Source of the DNA: Paraburkholderia aromaticivorans
GTDB taxonomy: Bacteria; Pseudomonadota; Gammaproteobacteria; Burkholderiales; Burkholderiaceae
Assembly (NCBI RefSeq): GCF_012689525.1
Contig: NZ_CP051516.1
Coordinates: 1,674,001 to 1,738,000, forward strand
Direction of reading: 5' to 3'
DNA: 64,000 nucleotides
Made by a program: the position numbers and the translations under genes. Positions 19,523 to 29,770 of this stretch are shown here, one piece after another. Each line of letters begins with the position of its first letter. Position 1 is the stretch's first letter. The notes under the pieces are model-generated. The model saw nothing but the letters and a program-made list of their open reading frames with translations. It was not told the DNA's origin and did not search any database.

Positions 19523-20785
19523 TTACATCTGCTTTGCTACGACAGGCTTCGCGCCGCCGGCCTGGGTCGACTTTTGCGAGCCGCCGTTCGGACCTGCGTT
19601 TTCCGAAATGATGCGAGCGATTTCCGCGTCAGCCTGGTCGCCGTACTTCTCGAACACGTTGGTCTGATAGACCGTGTTCGGCGCCTGGCCGAGCTGGCCG
19701 CCGTTGTCGTCCTTGATGCTGACGTCGGCTTGCATGGACAGGCCGATACGCAGCGGATGCTGTTCAAGTTCCTTCGGGTCGAGCGCGATCCGTACCGGCA
19801 GACGCTGCACCACCTTGATCCAGTTGCCGGTCGCGTTCTGCGCGGGCAGCAGCGAGAACGCCGAACCCGTGCCCGCCGAGAAGCCGACCACCTTGCCGTG
19901 ATACACCACCGACGAACCGTACACGTCGGCCGTCAGTTCGACCGGCTGGCCGATGTGCATGTGCTTGAGCTGCACTTCCTTGAAGTTCGCGTCGACCCAC
20001 ACGCCGCCGAGCGGCACGATCGCCATCAACGGCGTACCCGGCGAGACGCGCTGGCCGACCTGCACCGAGCGCTTCGCCACGTAGCCCGTGACCGGCGCCG
20101 GCAGGTTGTTACGCGCGTTGTTCAGGTACGCGTCGCGGACCTTCGCGGCGGCGGCATGCACGTTCGGGTGATTCGCGATCGTGGTGTTGGCGGTCAACGC
20201 GCGGTTCGACGCCAGTTGCTGCTGGGCGGCGTCGACGGCGGCTTGCGCGCTCTTCACGGCGTCGCGGGCGTGCGAGATTTCTTCCTGCGACACGGCACCG
20301 GTTTGCGCGACCGTCATACGGCGTTTCAGGTCGTCCTGGGCGCGGGACAGATCGGCCTGGCGCACGGCGACTTGCGCCTGGTATTGATTGTCGTCGGCGA
20401 ACAGGCCGCGCACCTGGCGCACCGTCTGCGCGAGATTCGCTTCGGCCTGTTCCAGCGCGACGCGGGCGTCGGCCGGATCGAGCACGACGAGCGGGTCGCC
20501 GGCCTTCACCGTTTGCGTGTCGTCCGCATTCACGGCGACGACCGTGCCGGTGACTTGCGGCGTGATCTGCACGACGTTGCCGTTCACGTACGCGTCGTCG
20601 GTCTCTTCATGGAAGCGCGCGACGAGGAAGTAATAAAAGCCATAAGCGATCGCGGCGATCAGGATCACGATGACGAGCAGCGTCATCATGAGCTTGCGTT
20701 TGCCGTTGTTCGCCGGTGGCTGCTTCGGCTGCGGGGCCGACTGAGTCGGTTGTGTGGTAGCCGCGGGCTGTTGGGTGGTGCTCAT
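19523..20785 (-). CDS. emrA: EmrA/HlyD-family periplasmic adaptor
   Basis: A 420-residue membrane-fusion protein. After a Pro/Gln-rich cytoplasmic N-terminus there is one membrane anchor (KLMMTLLVIVILIAAIAYGFYYFLV, about residues 29-53). Then come the lipoyl/barrel domain (DDAYVNGNVVQITPQVTGTVVAVNADDTQTVKAGDPLVVLDPADA), a long alpha-helical hairpin, and the return lipoyl and beta-barrel segments (GYVAKRSVQVGQRVSPGTPLMAIVPLG, WVDANFKEVQLKHMHIGQPV). It links the EmrB-type pump to the outer-membrane factor. It is 31 bases from emrB. Confidence 0.95.
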   Translation of the reverse strand: MSTTQQPAATTQPTQSAPQPKQPPANNGKRKLMMTLLVIVILIAAIAYGFYYFLVARFHEETDDAYVNGNVVQITPQVTGTVVAVNADDTQTVKAGDPLVVLDPADARVALEQAEANLAQTVRQVRGLFADDNQYQAQVAVRQADLSRAQDDLKRRMTVAQTGAVSQEEISHARDAVKSAQAAVDAAQQQLASNRALTANTTIANHPNVHAAAAKVRDAYLNNARNNLPAPVTGYVAKRSVQVGQRVSPGTPLMAIVPLGGVWVDANFKEVQLKHMHIGQPVELTADVYGSSVVYHGKVVGFSAGTGSAFSLLPAQNATGNWIKVVQRLPVRIALDPKELEQHPLRIGLSMQADVSIKDDNGGQLGQAPNTVYQTNVFEKYGDQADAEIARIISENAGPNGGSQKSTQAGGAKPVVAKQM

Positions 20786-20866
20786 TGATGTGCTCCGGGT
20801 TCTTTCAAACGTCGTCGTTTATTCGGATGTTCGTACGTGGGTTCGATCGGCCTGTGGCTCGCGCGC

Positions 20867-22375
20867 TCAGTTCGCCGCGGCAGTCGCGGCGGTGGCCGAT
20901 GCCGGAGCATCGGTCGGCACCACGAGGCCGGTCTGCGTCGCGTCGAAACCGCCGCCGAGCGCCTTGATGAGCCCGATCTGCAGGTCGCGGCGGCGCATTT
21001 TCAGGCCGGTCACCGTTTGGTCGGCGGCGAGGCGGTTCTGGTCGGCGGTCAGCACCTGCAACTGCGGCGACAAACCGGCCTTGTAGCGGATCACTGCCAG
21101 CTGGTACGCCTTGGTCGATGCGTCGAGCGCGCGTTGTGCGTCGCCTTGCTGCTGGTCGATCGAACGGATCGACGACACTTGCGTCGCGACGTCCGAGAGG
21201 GCGCCGATCAGCGTCTGGTTGTAGTTCGCCACGTCCAGGTCGAAGTCGGCGTAGCGGCCCTTCAGTTGCGAGCGTAGCGCGCCCGCGTCGAAGATCGGCA
21301 GGTGGATCGCTGGGCCGAACTGGATCTGGCGGCTGCCCGCGGTGAGAAAGCGGCCCCAGCCGAACGCGTCGAAACCGAAGCCGGCCGCGAGGTTGACATC
21401 CGGGAAGAATTCGGCTTTTGCTTCCTTCACATCGTGCATCGCGGCTTCGACTTGCCAGCGCGCGGCGACGATATCCGCGCGGCGCGCGACGAGATCAGCC
21501 GGCAAATTGTTCGGCAGCGCCACGACGTTGCCGTTGGTCAGCACGGGCTGGGCGATTTGCAGGCCGCGATCCGGACCTTTGCCGAGCAGGGCGCCCAACT
21601 GATAGCGCACGACGGTGATCTGGCCGTCGAGATCGGTCAAATTGGACTGGCTGGTCGCGATGTTGCCGTTCGCTGTCTGCCGCTCGACATTGGTGTCGAG
21701 GCCGGCCGTCACGCGGCCATTGGTGATGCGGCCGATATCCTGGCGGTTCGCGATTTCGCGCGCGGCGATGTCGCGGAACGCGTACAGCTGCGCGAGCTGG
21801 TTATACGTGCTGGCCACCGACGCCGCGAGCGTCACGCGTGCCTGCTGCATGTCGGCCTCAGCGGCCTTTGCCTGCGACACGGCTTGGCCCAGACGCTGGC
21901 GATTCTTGCCCCACAGGTCCAGGTCCCACGACGCGCTCGCGAGCACGTTGTTTTCGCTGTACCAGGTGCCGCCGTACGGAGGCGGGTAGAGCGCATTGGC
22001 GGAAAAGATCTCGCGGGTCCACGAATAGCTGCCGTTCACCTTCGGGTACAGCGCCGAGCGCGAGCTCTCGATATAGGACGAGGCCTTGGCGAGACGCGCC
22101 TGCGCCTGCGCGATCGACGGGCTGCCTTCCAGCGCTTCAGTGATCAGCTTGGGCAGTTGCGGGTCGCCGAACTGGTTGGCCCAGTCGAGCGACGGCCACT
22201 GGCCGCCCTGGCCGGCGAGGCTCTGCGTGGACTCGTACTGAGCGGGCGACGAGATCTGCTTGTCGCTTTTCATGCCGAAGTAGTTCGCGCACCCCGTGAG
22301 GGCGAGCGCCGTCACCGCGGCGGCGACAGCGGCCCGGCTCGAAAGCGCGGGCGCGGACAGGGAAAGGGATTTCAT
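20867..22375 (-). CDS. NodT-type outer-membrane efflux lipoprotein
   Basis: A 502-residue TolC-like outer-membrane factor of the RND/NodT lipoprotein class. The signal sequence ends in a lipobox (LALTGC), so the mature N-terminal Cys should be acylated. Conserved parts include WPSLDWANQFGDPQLPKLITEALEGSPSIAQAQARLAKA, SASWDLDLWGKNRQRLGQAVSQAKAAEADMQQARVTLAASVASTYNQLA, and PADLVARRADIVAARWQVEAAMHDVKEAKAEFFPDVNL. The start was set at 22375 because it gives the signal peptide. It is the second gene of the efflux operon. Confidence 0.94.
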   Translation of the reverse strand: MKSLSLSAPALSSRAAVAAAVTALALTGCANYFGMKSDKQISSPAQYESTQSLAGQGGQWPSLDWANQFGDPQLPKLITEALEGSPSIAQAQARLAKASSYIESSRSALYPKVNGSYSWTREIFSANALYPPPYGGTWYSENNVLASASWDLDLWGKNRQRLGQAVSQAKAAEADMQQARVTLAASVASTYNQLAQLYAFRDIAAREIANRQDIGRITNGRVTAGLDTNVERQTANGNIATSQSNLTDLDGQITVVRYQLGALLGKGPDRGLQIAQPVLTNGNVVALPNNLPADLVARRADIVAARWQVEAAMHDVKEAKAEFFPDVNLAAGFGFDAFGWGRFLTAGSRQIQFGPAIHLPIFDAGALRSQLKGRYADFDLDVANYNQTLIGALSDVATQVSSIRSIDQQQGDAQRALDASTKAYQLAVIRYKAGLSPQLQVLTADQNRLAADQTVTGLKMRRRDLQIGLIKALGGGFDATQTGLVVPTDAPASATAATAAAN

Positions 22376-22424
22376 CGCTCGACTCTTTGAGTGGAATGTA
22401 ATGATGGACACTGCAAGCAATTTC

Positions 22425-22940
22425 TTACGATTTGCCGTCGAAATTGCTCGCTGCATCACGGGCTAGTCCCGTTTGTTCGCCGGAATTGATGAGCACGCGA
22501 CGCAGCATGCTCTTCAGAAAACCCACTTCTTCCGGGGTGAAGCCGCCTAGCAGGCTGTCCAGCACCCCGGTGAAAATAGCCGGCATCTTGGCGGCGATGG
22601 CATGACCTTCCGGCGTCAGCGCGAGGCGCACGACCCGCCGGTCCTCATTGCTGCGCACCCGCGTCAGCAGGCCGCGTTTCTCCAACCGGTCGATCAGACG
22701 CGTGACGGCGCTCGCGTCGATGCCGTATTCACGGGCCAGTTCGGCCGCCAGCAGGCATTTGCCGCTCGCCACCATGAACAGGATGCTGCCTTGCTGGCTG
22801 GTGATGCCCAGCTCGGCCATGCTGCGCTGGGTGACCAGGTTCGACAGGGTCGATTTCACTCGCGAGATCAGATAGCCGACGCTTTCGCCTAGCTGATATT
22901 CGCTGAGGTCCGACGCGGGTGTAGCGGACGGCTCCGTCAT
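22425..22940 (-). CDS. MarR-family regulator of the efflux operon
   Basis: A 171-residue winged-helix MarR protein: QLGESVGYLISRVKSTLSNLVTQRSMAELGITSQQGSILFMVASGKCLLAAELAREYGIDASAVTRLIDRLEKRGLLTRVRSNEDRRVVRLALTPEG. The DNA-recognition helix and wing (DRR) are intact. It is the first gene of the operon, 49 bases before the outer-membrane gene, which is the usual layout for a local repressor released by drugs or phenolic ligands. The ligand cannot be predicted. Confidence 0.93.
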   Translation of the reverse strand: MTEPSATPASDLSEYQLGESVGYLISRVKSTLSNLVTQRSMAELGITSQQGSILFMVASGKCLLAAELAREYGIDASAVTRLIDRLEKRGLLTRVRSNEDRRVVRLALTPEGHAIAAKMPAIFTGVLDSLLGGFTPEEVGFLKSMLRRVLINSGEQTGLARDAASNFDGKS

Positions 22941-23258
22941 GATTCTCGTGCGAATGCAATGGTTGACTAGGCAGGATTATAGAGGTCGGTTGGTTGACGC
23001 GGCAAGTGTTATTACAGCTTAGGCAAGGAACTTTCCCCGCTCAAGTCATAATCCGCGTGATTTTGCGTAGGATTTCGCCCGCAAGCTTACGTTTCATTTC
23101 TGACGCGCCGCTGCGCCGACGACGGTGGGTCTATCAGGGAATACCAGATAGGTTCATTTGCACGTGCTACAATATTGGGTTCCCAAAAGTGCGCTTTGGG
23201 CTTTGTTGGCTTTGTACACAATGCTGCTGCTGGCGCACTCAACTGTCTCCAGGTTCCT
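22941..23258. other. Divergent promoter region marR / typA
   Basis: No gene is seen. Apart from the marR promoter, a TACAAT box at 23168-23173 lies 85 bases before the typA ATG but without a convincing -35 box. Confidence 0.5.
22976..23005 (-). promoter_or_regulatory. Promoter of the marR-efflux operon
   Basis: On the minus strand TTGCCG (23005-23000) and a perfect TATAAT (22981-22976) are 18 bases apart. Two direct copies of TGGTTGAC..GGC (plus strand, from 22960 and 22992) flank the -10 box 32 bases apart and could be the MarR binding sites. The leader would be about 30 bases. Confidence 0.65.
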
Positions 23259-25085
23259 ATGACTCGCGCCCTACGCAACATCGCCATCATTGCTCACGTC
23301 GACCACGGCAAAACCACGCTCGTCGACCAGCTCCTCCGCCAGACCGCCACGTTCCGTGACAACCAGCAGATCGCTGAGCGCGTGATGGACTCGAACGACA
23401 TCGAAAAAGAACGTGGCATCACGATTCTTTCGAAGAACTGCGCGGTCGAGTACGAAGGCACGCACATCAACATCGTCGACACGCCGGGCCACGCCGACTT
23501 CGGCGGCGAAGTGGAGCGCGTGCTGTCGATGGTGGACTCGGTGCTGCTGCTGGTCGATGCCGTCGAAGGCCCGATGCCGCAAACGCGCTTCGTGACCAAG
23601 AAAGCGCTGGCGCTCGGTCTGAAGCCGATCGTTGTGATCAACAAGGTCGACCGGCCGGGCGCGCGGATCGACTGGGTGATCAACCAGACGTTTGACCTGT
23701 TCGACAAGCTGGGCGCAACCGAGGAACAACTTGACTTCCCGATCGTGTACGCATCGGGTCTGAATGGCTACGCAGGCTTGAACTCGGACGTGCGCGAAGG
23801 CGACATGCGCCCGCTGTTCGAGGCAGTGCTGGAACACGTGCCGGTTCGCCCGGCTGATTCGTCGGCTCCGCTGCAACTGCAGATCACGTCGCTCGACTAC
23901 TCGTCGTATGTCGGCCGTATCGGCGTGGGCCGCATCACGCGCGGCACGATCAGGCCGGGCATGTCCGTTGCCGTGCGTTCGGGTCCCGATGGCGCGATTC
24001 TGAACCGCAAGATCAACCAGGTGCTGTCGTTCAAGGGGCTGGAGCGCGTCCAGGTCGACTTGGCTGAAGCCGGCGACATCGTGCTAATCAACGGCATCGA
24101 AGAAATCGGTATCGGTGTGACCATCTGCGCACCGGAACAACCGGAAGCGCTGCCCATGATCACCGTCGACGAACCGACGCTGACCATGAACTTCCTCGTC
24201 AATTCGTCGCCGCTGGCCGGCCGCGAAGGCAAGTTCGTCACGAGCCGTCAGATCCGTGACCGCCTGATGAAGGAACTGAACCACAACGTCGCGCTGCGCG
24301 TGAAGGAAACCGGCGACGAAACCACGTTCGAAGTGGCGGGCCGCGGTGAACTGCACCTGACCATTCTCGTGGAAAACATGCGTCGCGAAGGCTACGAGTT
24401 GGCCGTGTCGCGTCCGCGCGTGGTGATGACGGAAGTCGACGGCGTGAAGCACGAGCCGTACGAAAACCTGACCGTCGACATGGAAGACGGCCACCAAGGC
24501 GGCGTGATGGAAGAGTTGGGCCGCCGCAAGGGCGAAATGCTCGACATGGCGTCGGACGGCCGTGGTCGTACTCGTCTCGAGTACCGTATTTCGGCGCGTG
24601 GCCTGATCGGCTTCCAGTCGGAATTCCTGACGCTCACGCGCGGCACAGGTCTGATGAGCCACACGTTCGACTCGTATCAGCCGGTGCGGGAAGGCGCGGT
24701 CGGCGAGCGTCGCAACGGCGTGCTGATTTCGCAGGACGACGGCGCGGCCGTGGCCTACGCGTTGTGGAAGCTGCAGGATCGCGGCCGTATGTTCGTGTCG
24801 CCGGGCGAGCCGCTGTACGAAGGCATGATCATCGGCATTCACAGCCGTGACAACGACCTGGTCGTGAACCCGATCAAGGGCAAGCAACTGACCAACGTGC
24901 GTTCGTCGGGTACGGACGAAGCGGTGCGCCTCGTGCCGCCGATCCAGATGTCGCTGGAATACGCGGTCGAATTCATCGACGACGACGAACTCGTCGAAGT
25001 CACGCCGCAATCGATCCGTCTGCGCAAGCGTTACCTGAAGGAACACGAGCGTCGCAGCGCAAGCCGCAAGGGCGCAGTGGACTAA
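23259..25085 (+). CDS. typA: Ribosome-associated GTPase TypA/BipA
   Basis: A 608-residue translational GTPase of the EF-G family that acts in 50S assembly, cold adaptation and stress. The G domain has AHVDHGKT (12-19), the switch-[23 protein letters not shown] and NKVDRPGA. Downstream are the EF-G-like domains and the BipA-specific C-terminal region ([53 protein letters not shown]). The start at 23259 fits the family. A longer frame from 23175 lacks support. Confidence 0.97.
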   Translation: MTRALRNIAIIAHVDHGKTTLVDQLLRQTATFRDNQQIAERVMDSNDIEKERGITILSKNCAVEYEGTHINIVDTPGHADFGGEVERVLSMVDSVLLLVDAVEGPMPQTRFVTKKALALGLKPIVVINKVDRPGARIDWVINQTFDLFDKLGATEEQLDFPIVYASGLNGYAGLNSDVREGDMRPLFEAVLEHVPVRPADSSAPLQLQITSLDYSSYVGRIGVGRITRGTIRPGMSVAVRSGPDGAILNRKINQVLSFKGLERVQVDLAEAGDIVLINGIEEIGIGVTICAPEQPEALPMITVDEPTLTMNFLVNSSPLAGREGKFVTSRQIRDRLMKELNHNVALRVKETGDETTFEVAGRGELHLTILVENMRREGYELAVSRPRVVMTEVDGVKHEPYENLTVDMEDGHQGGVMEELGRRKGEMLDMASDGRGRTRLEYRISARGLIGFQSEFLTLTRGTGLMSHTFDSYQPVREGAVGERRNGVLISQDDGAAVAYALWKLQDRGRMFVSPGEPLYEGMIIGIHSRDNDLVVNPIKGKQLTNVRSSGTDEAVRLVPPIQMSLEYAVEFIDDDELVEVTPQSIRLRKRYLKEHERRSASRKGAVD

Positions 25086-25130
25086 GCGAGCGGGCATCGG
25101 CGTTAGCCGGTACGACGCTTTAGCAGTCAA

Positions 25131-25158
25131 GCAAAAGCCACCTCCGGGTGGCTTTTGC
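25131..25158 (+). terminator. Terminator-like hairpin after typA
   Basis: Perfect 12-bp stem GCAAAAGCCACC/GGTGGCTTTTGC with a 4-base loop, 45 bases after the typA stop. The trailing T-run is short (CGTTTC), but the stem carries TTTT within its 3' arm. Confidence 0.75.
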
Positions 25159-25324
25159 CGTTTCTGGGCTTCGGCAGCTTGATGACCCGCTGCCGGCGGT
25201 TCGCCATTCCTTTGTCCCTGTTTCTCGCAGAAGATTGTTGCGAGCCGTGAAAGTCGCCCGAAAGCCCGCCGCGACGGGCTTGAGCGGCAGTCCGTCTGCT
25301 ATCTGCACTATCCGTTCTGTGATA

Positions 25325-25460
25325 TGCTCCCCGGGTGCAAAGTTTTAGGTCCTTCCAAGCAAGACTTGATTCGCGCAATCCGCTAAACGGTCAGGCCGTG
25401 TCGCGGAAGGTTCTGTAACCCGCTATTTCTCGAGAAACTCGAAGAAAGGTGAGCGTAAAA
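25325..25460 (+). promoter_or_regulatory. Probable sucA-type leader RNA before odhA
   Basis: A structured leader ends at the odhA start. Nested helices CCGC/GCGG and ACGG/CCGT occur at about 25380-25406. A second hairpin, TTCTCGAG/CTCGA(a)GAA at about 25427-25446, reaches the AAAGGTGAG ribosome-binding site. The sucA RNA motif is an established cis-regulatory RNA known upstream of sucA in Burkholderiales. Position and the ribosome-binding-site overlap fit, but the identity was not tested with a covariance model. Confidence 0.5.
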
Positions 25461-28322
25461 ATGATGAAGCAATTCCAGTCGAACTCTTACCTGTTCGGCG
25501 GCAATGCTCCGTACGTAGAAGAAATGTACGAAGCGTATCTCGATAATCCGGCGTCAGTGCCCGAGAACTGGCGCAGCTATTTCGACGCGTTGCAGAACGT
25601 CCCTGCATCGGATGGCAGCAATGCCAACGACGTGGCCCACGGCCCGATCGTCGAATCGTTTGCTCAACGGGCCAAGGCTAATGCCTTCATCCCTCGCACG
25701 GCAACCGGCGGCGAAGATCTCGCTACCGCTCGCAAGCAAGTCTATGTGCAGTCCCTCATCGGCGCATATCGCTTCCTCGGCTCACAATGGGCCAATCTCG
25801 ATCCCCTGAAGCGCCGCGAACGTCCCGCGATCCCCGAACTCGAACCCGCGTTCTACGACTTCACCGAAGCCGACATGGACCAGGAGTTCAGCGCAACGAA
25901 TCTGTATTTCGGATTCGAGCGCGCGTCGCTGCGTGAGATCGTCAAGGCGTTGCGCGACACGTACTGCGGCACGATCGGCGCCGAGTACATGTACATCAGC
26001 GATCCGGAACAGAAGCGCTGGTGGAAAGAGAAGCTCGAATCGATCCGTTCGACGCCGAACTTCTCGAACGAAAAGAAAAAGCACATCCTGAATCGCCTGA
26101 CGGCCGCTGAAGGCCTCGAGCGCTTCCTGCACACCAAGTACGTCGGCCAGAAACGCTTCTCGCTCGAAGGCGGCGAGAGCTTCATCGCGTCGATGGACGA
26201 AGTCGTGCGTCATGGCGGCGCCAACGGCGTTCAGGAAATCGTCATCGGCATGGCTCACCGTGGCCGTCTGAACGTGCTGGTCAATACGCTCGGCAAGATG
26301 CCGGCTGATCTGTTCGCCGAATTCGAAGGCAAGCACCACGACGACCTGCCGGCCGGCGACGTGAAGTACCACAAGGGCTTCTCGTCGGACGTCTCGACCG
26401 AAGGCGGCCCGGTTCACCTGTCGCTCGCGTTCAACCCGTCGCACCTCGAAATCGTCAACCCGGTGGTCGAAGGTTCGGCGAAGGCCCGTATGGACCGTCG
26501 CGGCGACGACAGCGGCCTGCAAGTGCTGCCGGTGCAGATCCACGGCGACGCGGCCTTCGCGGGCCAGGGCGTCGTGATGGAAACGCTGAACCTCGCGCAA
26601 ACGCGCGGTTACGGCACGCACGGCACGCTGCACATCGTCATCAACAACCAGATCGGCTTCACGACGTCGGACCCGCGCGACTCGCGCTCCACGTTGTACT
26701 GCTCGGACGTCGTCAAGATGATCGAAGCGCCGGTGCTGCACGTGAACGGTGACGATCCTGAAGCGGTCGTGCTGGCTACGCAACTGGCTATCGACTTCCG
26801 GATGCAGTTCCACAAGGACGTCGTCGTCGACATCGTCTGCTTCCGCAAGCTGGGCCATAACGAGCAGGACACGCCGGCCGTCACGCAGCCGCTGATGTAC
26901 AAGACGATCGCCAAGCACCCGGGCACGCGCGCACTGTACGCTGAAAAGCTGGTGCAGCAAGGCGTGATCAGCGCGGAAGAAGGCGACGAATTCGTCAAGG
27001 CTTACCGCAAGGCGATGGACGAAGGCCATCACACGGTTGACCCGGTGCTCTCGAACTACAAGAGCAAGTACGCGGTGGACTGGGTGCCGTTCCTGAACCG
27101 CAAGTGGACCGACGCAGCCGATACGGCCGTGCCGCTGGCGGAACTGAAGCGCCTCGCGGAACGCGTCACCACGGTCCCGGAAAACTTCAAGGTTCACCCG
27201 CTAGTTGAGCGCGTCATCAACGACCGTCGCGCAATGGGCCGTGGCGAAGCGAAGCTCGACTGGGGCATGGGCGAACACCTCGCATTCGCGTCGCTGGTCG
27301 CATCGGGCTACGCCGTGCGCCTGACGGGTCAGGACTCGGGCCGCGGCACGTTCACGCACCGTCACGCGGTGCTGCACGATCAGAACCGCGAACGCTGGAA
27401 CGACGGCACGTACGTGCCGCTGCAGAACATCGCCGAAGGTCAGGCGAAGTTCACGGTGATCGACTCGGTGCTGTCGGAAGAAGCGGTGCTGGGCTTCGAA
27501 TACGGTTACTCGACGGCTGAGCCGAACACGTTCGTCGCGTGGGAAGCGCAGTTCGGCGACTTCGTGAACGGCGCGCAAGTCGTGATCGACCAGTTCATCT
27601 CGTCGGGCGAAGTGAAGTGGGGCCGCGTGTCGGGTCTGACGATGCTGCTGCCGCATGGCTACGAAGGCCAGGGTCCGGAGCACTCGTCGACGCGTATCGA
27701 ACGTTTCCTGCAACTGTGCGCAGACCACAACATGCAGGTCGTTCAACCGACCACGCCGGCGCAGATTTTCCACCTGTTGCGCCGTCAGATGATCCGCCTG
27801 TTCCGCAAGCCGCTGATCGTCGCTACGCCGAAGTCGCTGCTGCGACACAAGGAAGCCGTGTCCGATCTGTCGGAACTGGCGAAGGGTGCGTTCCAGCCGA
27901 TCCTCAGCGAAATCGACGAAGCCATCGAGGCGAAGAAGGTCAAGCGCGTGGTCGCCTGTTCGGGTCGCGTCTATTACGACCTGCTCGCACATCGCCGCGA
28001 ATCGAAGTCGAACGACGTCGCGATCATCCGTATCGAACAGCTGTATCCGTTCGCGCATAAGCAGTTCGAAACGGAAATGAAGAAGTACGACAACGCGACC
28101 GAAGTGGTCTGGGTGCAGGACGAGCCGCAGAATCAAGGCCCGTGGTTCTACATCGAGCACCACCTGAAGGAAGGCATGAAGGACGGGCAAAAGCTGGCAT
28201 ACAGCGGACGTCCGGCTTCGGCTTCGCCGGCAGTCGGCTACTACGCGAAGCACTACGAGCAGCAGAAGGCGCTGGTCGAAGGCGCTTTCGGCCGCCTCAA
28301 GAGCGCGTCGATCGCTAAATAA
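25461..28322 (+). CDS. odhA: 2-Oxoglutarate dehydrogenase E1 component
   Basis: A 953-residue thiamin-diphosphate enzyme (SucA/OdhA) that decarboxylates 2-oxoglutarate and passes succinyl to the E2 lipoyl group in the TCA cycle. It has the N-terminal E2-binding segment (NSYLFGGNAPYVEEMYEAYLDNPASVPENWRSYFD), VVRHGGANGVQEIVIGMAHRGRLNVLVN, the ThDP-binding GDAAFAGQGVVMETLNL region, HIVINNQIGFTTSDPRDSRST and the C-terminal transketolase-like domain. The ATG at 25461 is preferred because AAAGGTGAG sits just before it; GTG at 25449 overlaps that site. Confidence 0.97.
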   Translation: MMKQFQSNSYLFGGNAPYVEEMYEAYLDNPASVPENWRSYFDALQNVPASDGSNANDVAHGPIVESFAQRAKANAFIPRTATGGEDLATARKQVYVQSLIGAYRFLGSQWANLDPLKRRERPAIPELEPAFYDFTEADMDQEFSATNLYFGFERASLREIVKALRDTYCGTIGAEYMYISDPEQKRWWKEKLESIRSTPNFSNEKKKHILNRLTAAEGLERFLHTKYVGQKRFSLEGGESFIASMDEVVRHGGANGVQEIVIGMAHRGRLNVLVNTLGKMPADLFAEFEGKHHDDLPAGDVKYHKGFSSDVSTEGGPVHLSLAFNPSHLEIVNPVVEGSAKARMDRRGDDSGLQVLPVQIHGDAAFAGQGVVMETLNLAQTRGYGTHGTLHIVINNQIGFTTSDPRDSRSTLYCSDVVKMIEAPVLHVNGDDPEAVVLATQLAIDFRMQFHKDVVVDIVCFRKLGHNEQDTPAVTQPLMYKTIAKHPGTRALYAEKLVQQGVISAEEGDEFVKAYRKAMDEGHHTVDPVLSNYKSKYAVDWVPFLNRKWTDAADTAVPLAELKRLAERVTTVPENFKVHPLVERVINDRRAMGRGEAKLDWGMGEHLAFASLVASGYAVRLTGQDSGRGTFTHRHAVLHDQNRERWNDGTYVPLQNIAEGQAKFTVIDSVLSEEAVLGFEYGYSTAEPNTFVAWEAQFGDFVNGAQVVIDQFISSGEVKWGRVSGLTMLLPHGYEGQGPEHSSTRIERFLQLCADHNMQVVQPTTPAQIFHLLRRQMIRLFRKPLIVATPKSLLRHKEAVSDLSELAKGAFQPILSEIDEAIEAKKVKRVVACSGRVYYDLLAHRRESKSNDVAIIRIEQLYPFAHKQFETEMKKYDNATEVVWVQDEPQNQGPWFYIEHHLKEGMKDGQKLAYSGRPASASPAVGYYAKHYEQQKALVEGAFGRLKSASIAK

Positions 28323-28337
28323 ACATTAGAACCGAAC

Positions 28338-28362
28338 CGGGAAAGCGCAACGCGCTTTCCCG
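28338..28362 (+). repeat. Intercistronic hairpin odhA-odhB
   Basis: Perfect 11-bp stem CGGGAAAGCGC/GCGCTTTCCCG with a 3-base loop, 16 bases after the odhA stop and without a T-run. It is more likely an mRNA-processing or stabilising element than a terminator. Confidence 0.7.
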
Positions 28363-28473
28363 TGCCGCCTTCAGTGACCCAATAAGGATCGCTCGCGGCA
28401 TTTGAGGTTCGCAGGCGGTCGTCGGATCCACGGATCGCGCGCCGTCACCCGATACGTATTCAGGATATTCATA

Positions 28474-29760
28474 ATGGCTATTGTTGAAGTCAAGGTCCCC
28501 CAGCTCTCCGAGTCGGTCTCGGAAGCCACGATGCTGCAGTGGAAGAAGAAGCCGGGCGAAGCGGTTGCTGTAGACGAAATTCTCATCGAAATCGAGACCG
28601 ACAAGGTCGTGCTCGAAGTGCCGGCACCCTCGGCCGGCGTACTCGCGCAAGTCATCGCGAACGACGGCGACACCGTCACGGCTGAGCAAGTGATCGCCAA
28701 GATCGACACCGAAGGCACGGCAGGCGCCGCTGCTGTCGAAGCCGAAGTGAAGCCCGCTCCGGAAGCCGCACCGGCACCCGCCGCTGCAGCGGCTCCGGCG
28801 GCTCAAGCCGCATCCGCAACGGGTGCGAATACCGCTGCTTCGCCGGCTGCCGGCAAGCTGATGGCCGAAAAGGGTCTGGGCGCGGGCGATGTCGCCGGCA
28901 CGGGCCGCGACGGCCGCATCACCAAGGGCGACGTGCTGACCGCGGGTGCACCGGCTGCCAAGGCCGCACCGGCTCCGGCACCGGCCGCCGCACCGAAGGC
29001 TGCCAGGCCTTCGCTGCCGGACGTCAAGGCGCCGGCTTCGGCTGACCAATGGCTGAAGGATCGTCCGGAACAACGCGTGCCGATGTCGCGTCTGCGTGCG
29101 CGTATCGCCGAGCGTCTGCTCGAGTCGCAGCAAACCAACGCCATCCTGACCACGTTCAACGAAGTGAACATGGCCCCGGTGATGGATCTGCGCAACAAGT
29201 ACAAAGACCGGTTCGAGAAAGAACATGGCGTGAAGCTCGGCTTCATGTCGTTCTTCGTGAAGGCGGCGGTTCACGCGCTGAAGAAGTTCCCGCTGGTGAA
29301 CGCGTCGATCGACGGTAACGATATCGTCTATCACGGCTACTTCGACATCGGTATCGCTGTCGGTTCGCCGCGCGGTCTGGTGGTGCCGATCCTGCGCAAT
29401 GCAGATCAGCTGAGCCTCGCCGACATCGAGAAGAAGATCGCTGAATTCGGCCAGAAGGCCAAGGACGGCAAGCTGTCGATCGAAGACATGACCGGCGGTA
29501 CGTTCTCGATCTCGAACGGTGGTGTGTTCGGTTCGATGCTGTCGACCCCGATCATCAACCCGCCGCAGTCGGCGATTCTGGGCGTGCACGCCACCAAGGA
29601 ACGCGCTGTGGTCGAAAACGGCCAGATCGTGATCCGCCCGATGAACTACCTGGCGCTGTCGTACGACCACCGCATCATCGACGGTCGCGAAGCGGTGCTG
29701 TCGCTGGTCGCCATGAAGGATGCGCTGGAAGACCCGGCGCGCCTGCTGCTCGACCTGTAA
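28474..29760 (+). CDS. odhB: Dihydrolipoyllysine succinyltransferase (E2)
   Basis: A 428-residue E2 core of the 2-oxoglutarate dehydrogenase complex (SucB/OdhB). The single lipoyl domain carries the lipoylated lysine in [11 protein letters not shown] (Lys44). An Ala/Pro-rich hinge, the E1/E3-binding domain ([32 protein letters not shown]) and another Ala-rich hinge follow. The C-terminal acyltransferase has the active-site motif DHRIIDG (His399, Asp403). The ATG at 28474 gives the family N-terminus. It lies between odhA and lpdA in one operon. Confidence 0.97.
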   Translation: MAIVEVKVPQLSESVSEATMLQWKKKPGEAVAVDEILIEIETDKVVLEVPAPSAGVLAQVIANDGDTVTAEQVIAKIDTEGTAGAAAVEAEVKPAPEAAPAPAAAAAPAAQAASATGANTAASPAAGKLMAEKGLGAGDVAGTGRDGRITKGDVLTAGAPAAKAAPAPAPAAAPKAARPSLPDVKAPASADQWLKDRPEQRVPMSRLRARIAERLLESQQTNAILTTFNEVNMAPVMDLRNKYKDRFEKEHGVKLGFMSFFVKAAVHALKKFPLVNASIDGNDIVYHGYFDIGIAVGSPRGLVVPILRNADQLSLADIEKKIAEFGQKAKDGKLSIEDMTGGTFSISNGGVFGSMLSTPIINPPQSAILGVHATKERAVVENGQIVIRPMNYLALSYDHRIIDGREAVLSLVAMKDALEDPARLLLDL

Positions 29761-29770
29761 GCGTCGGTTC

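Noticed and set aside
23175..23258. Longer N-terminus for TypA starting at 23175
   Set aside because: The extra 28 residues match no TypA protein and include a likely promoter/leader; the family start is at 23259.
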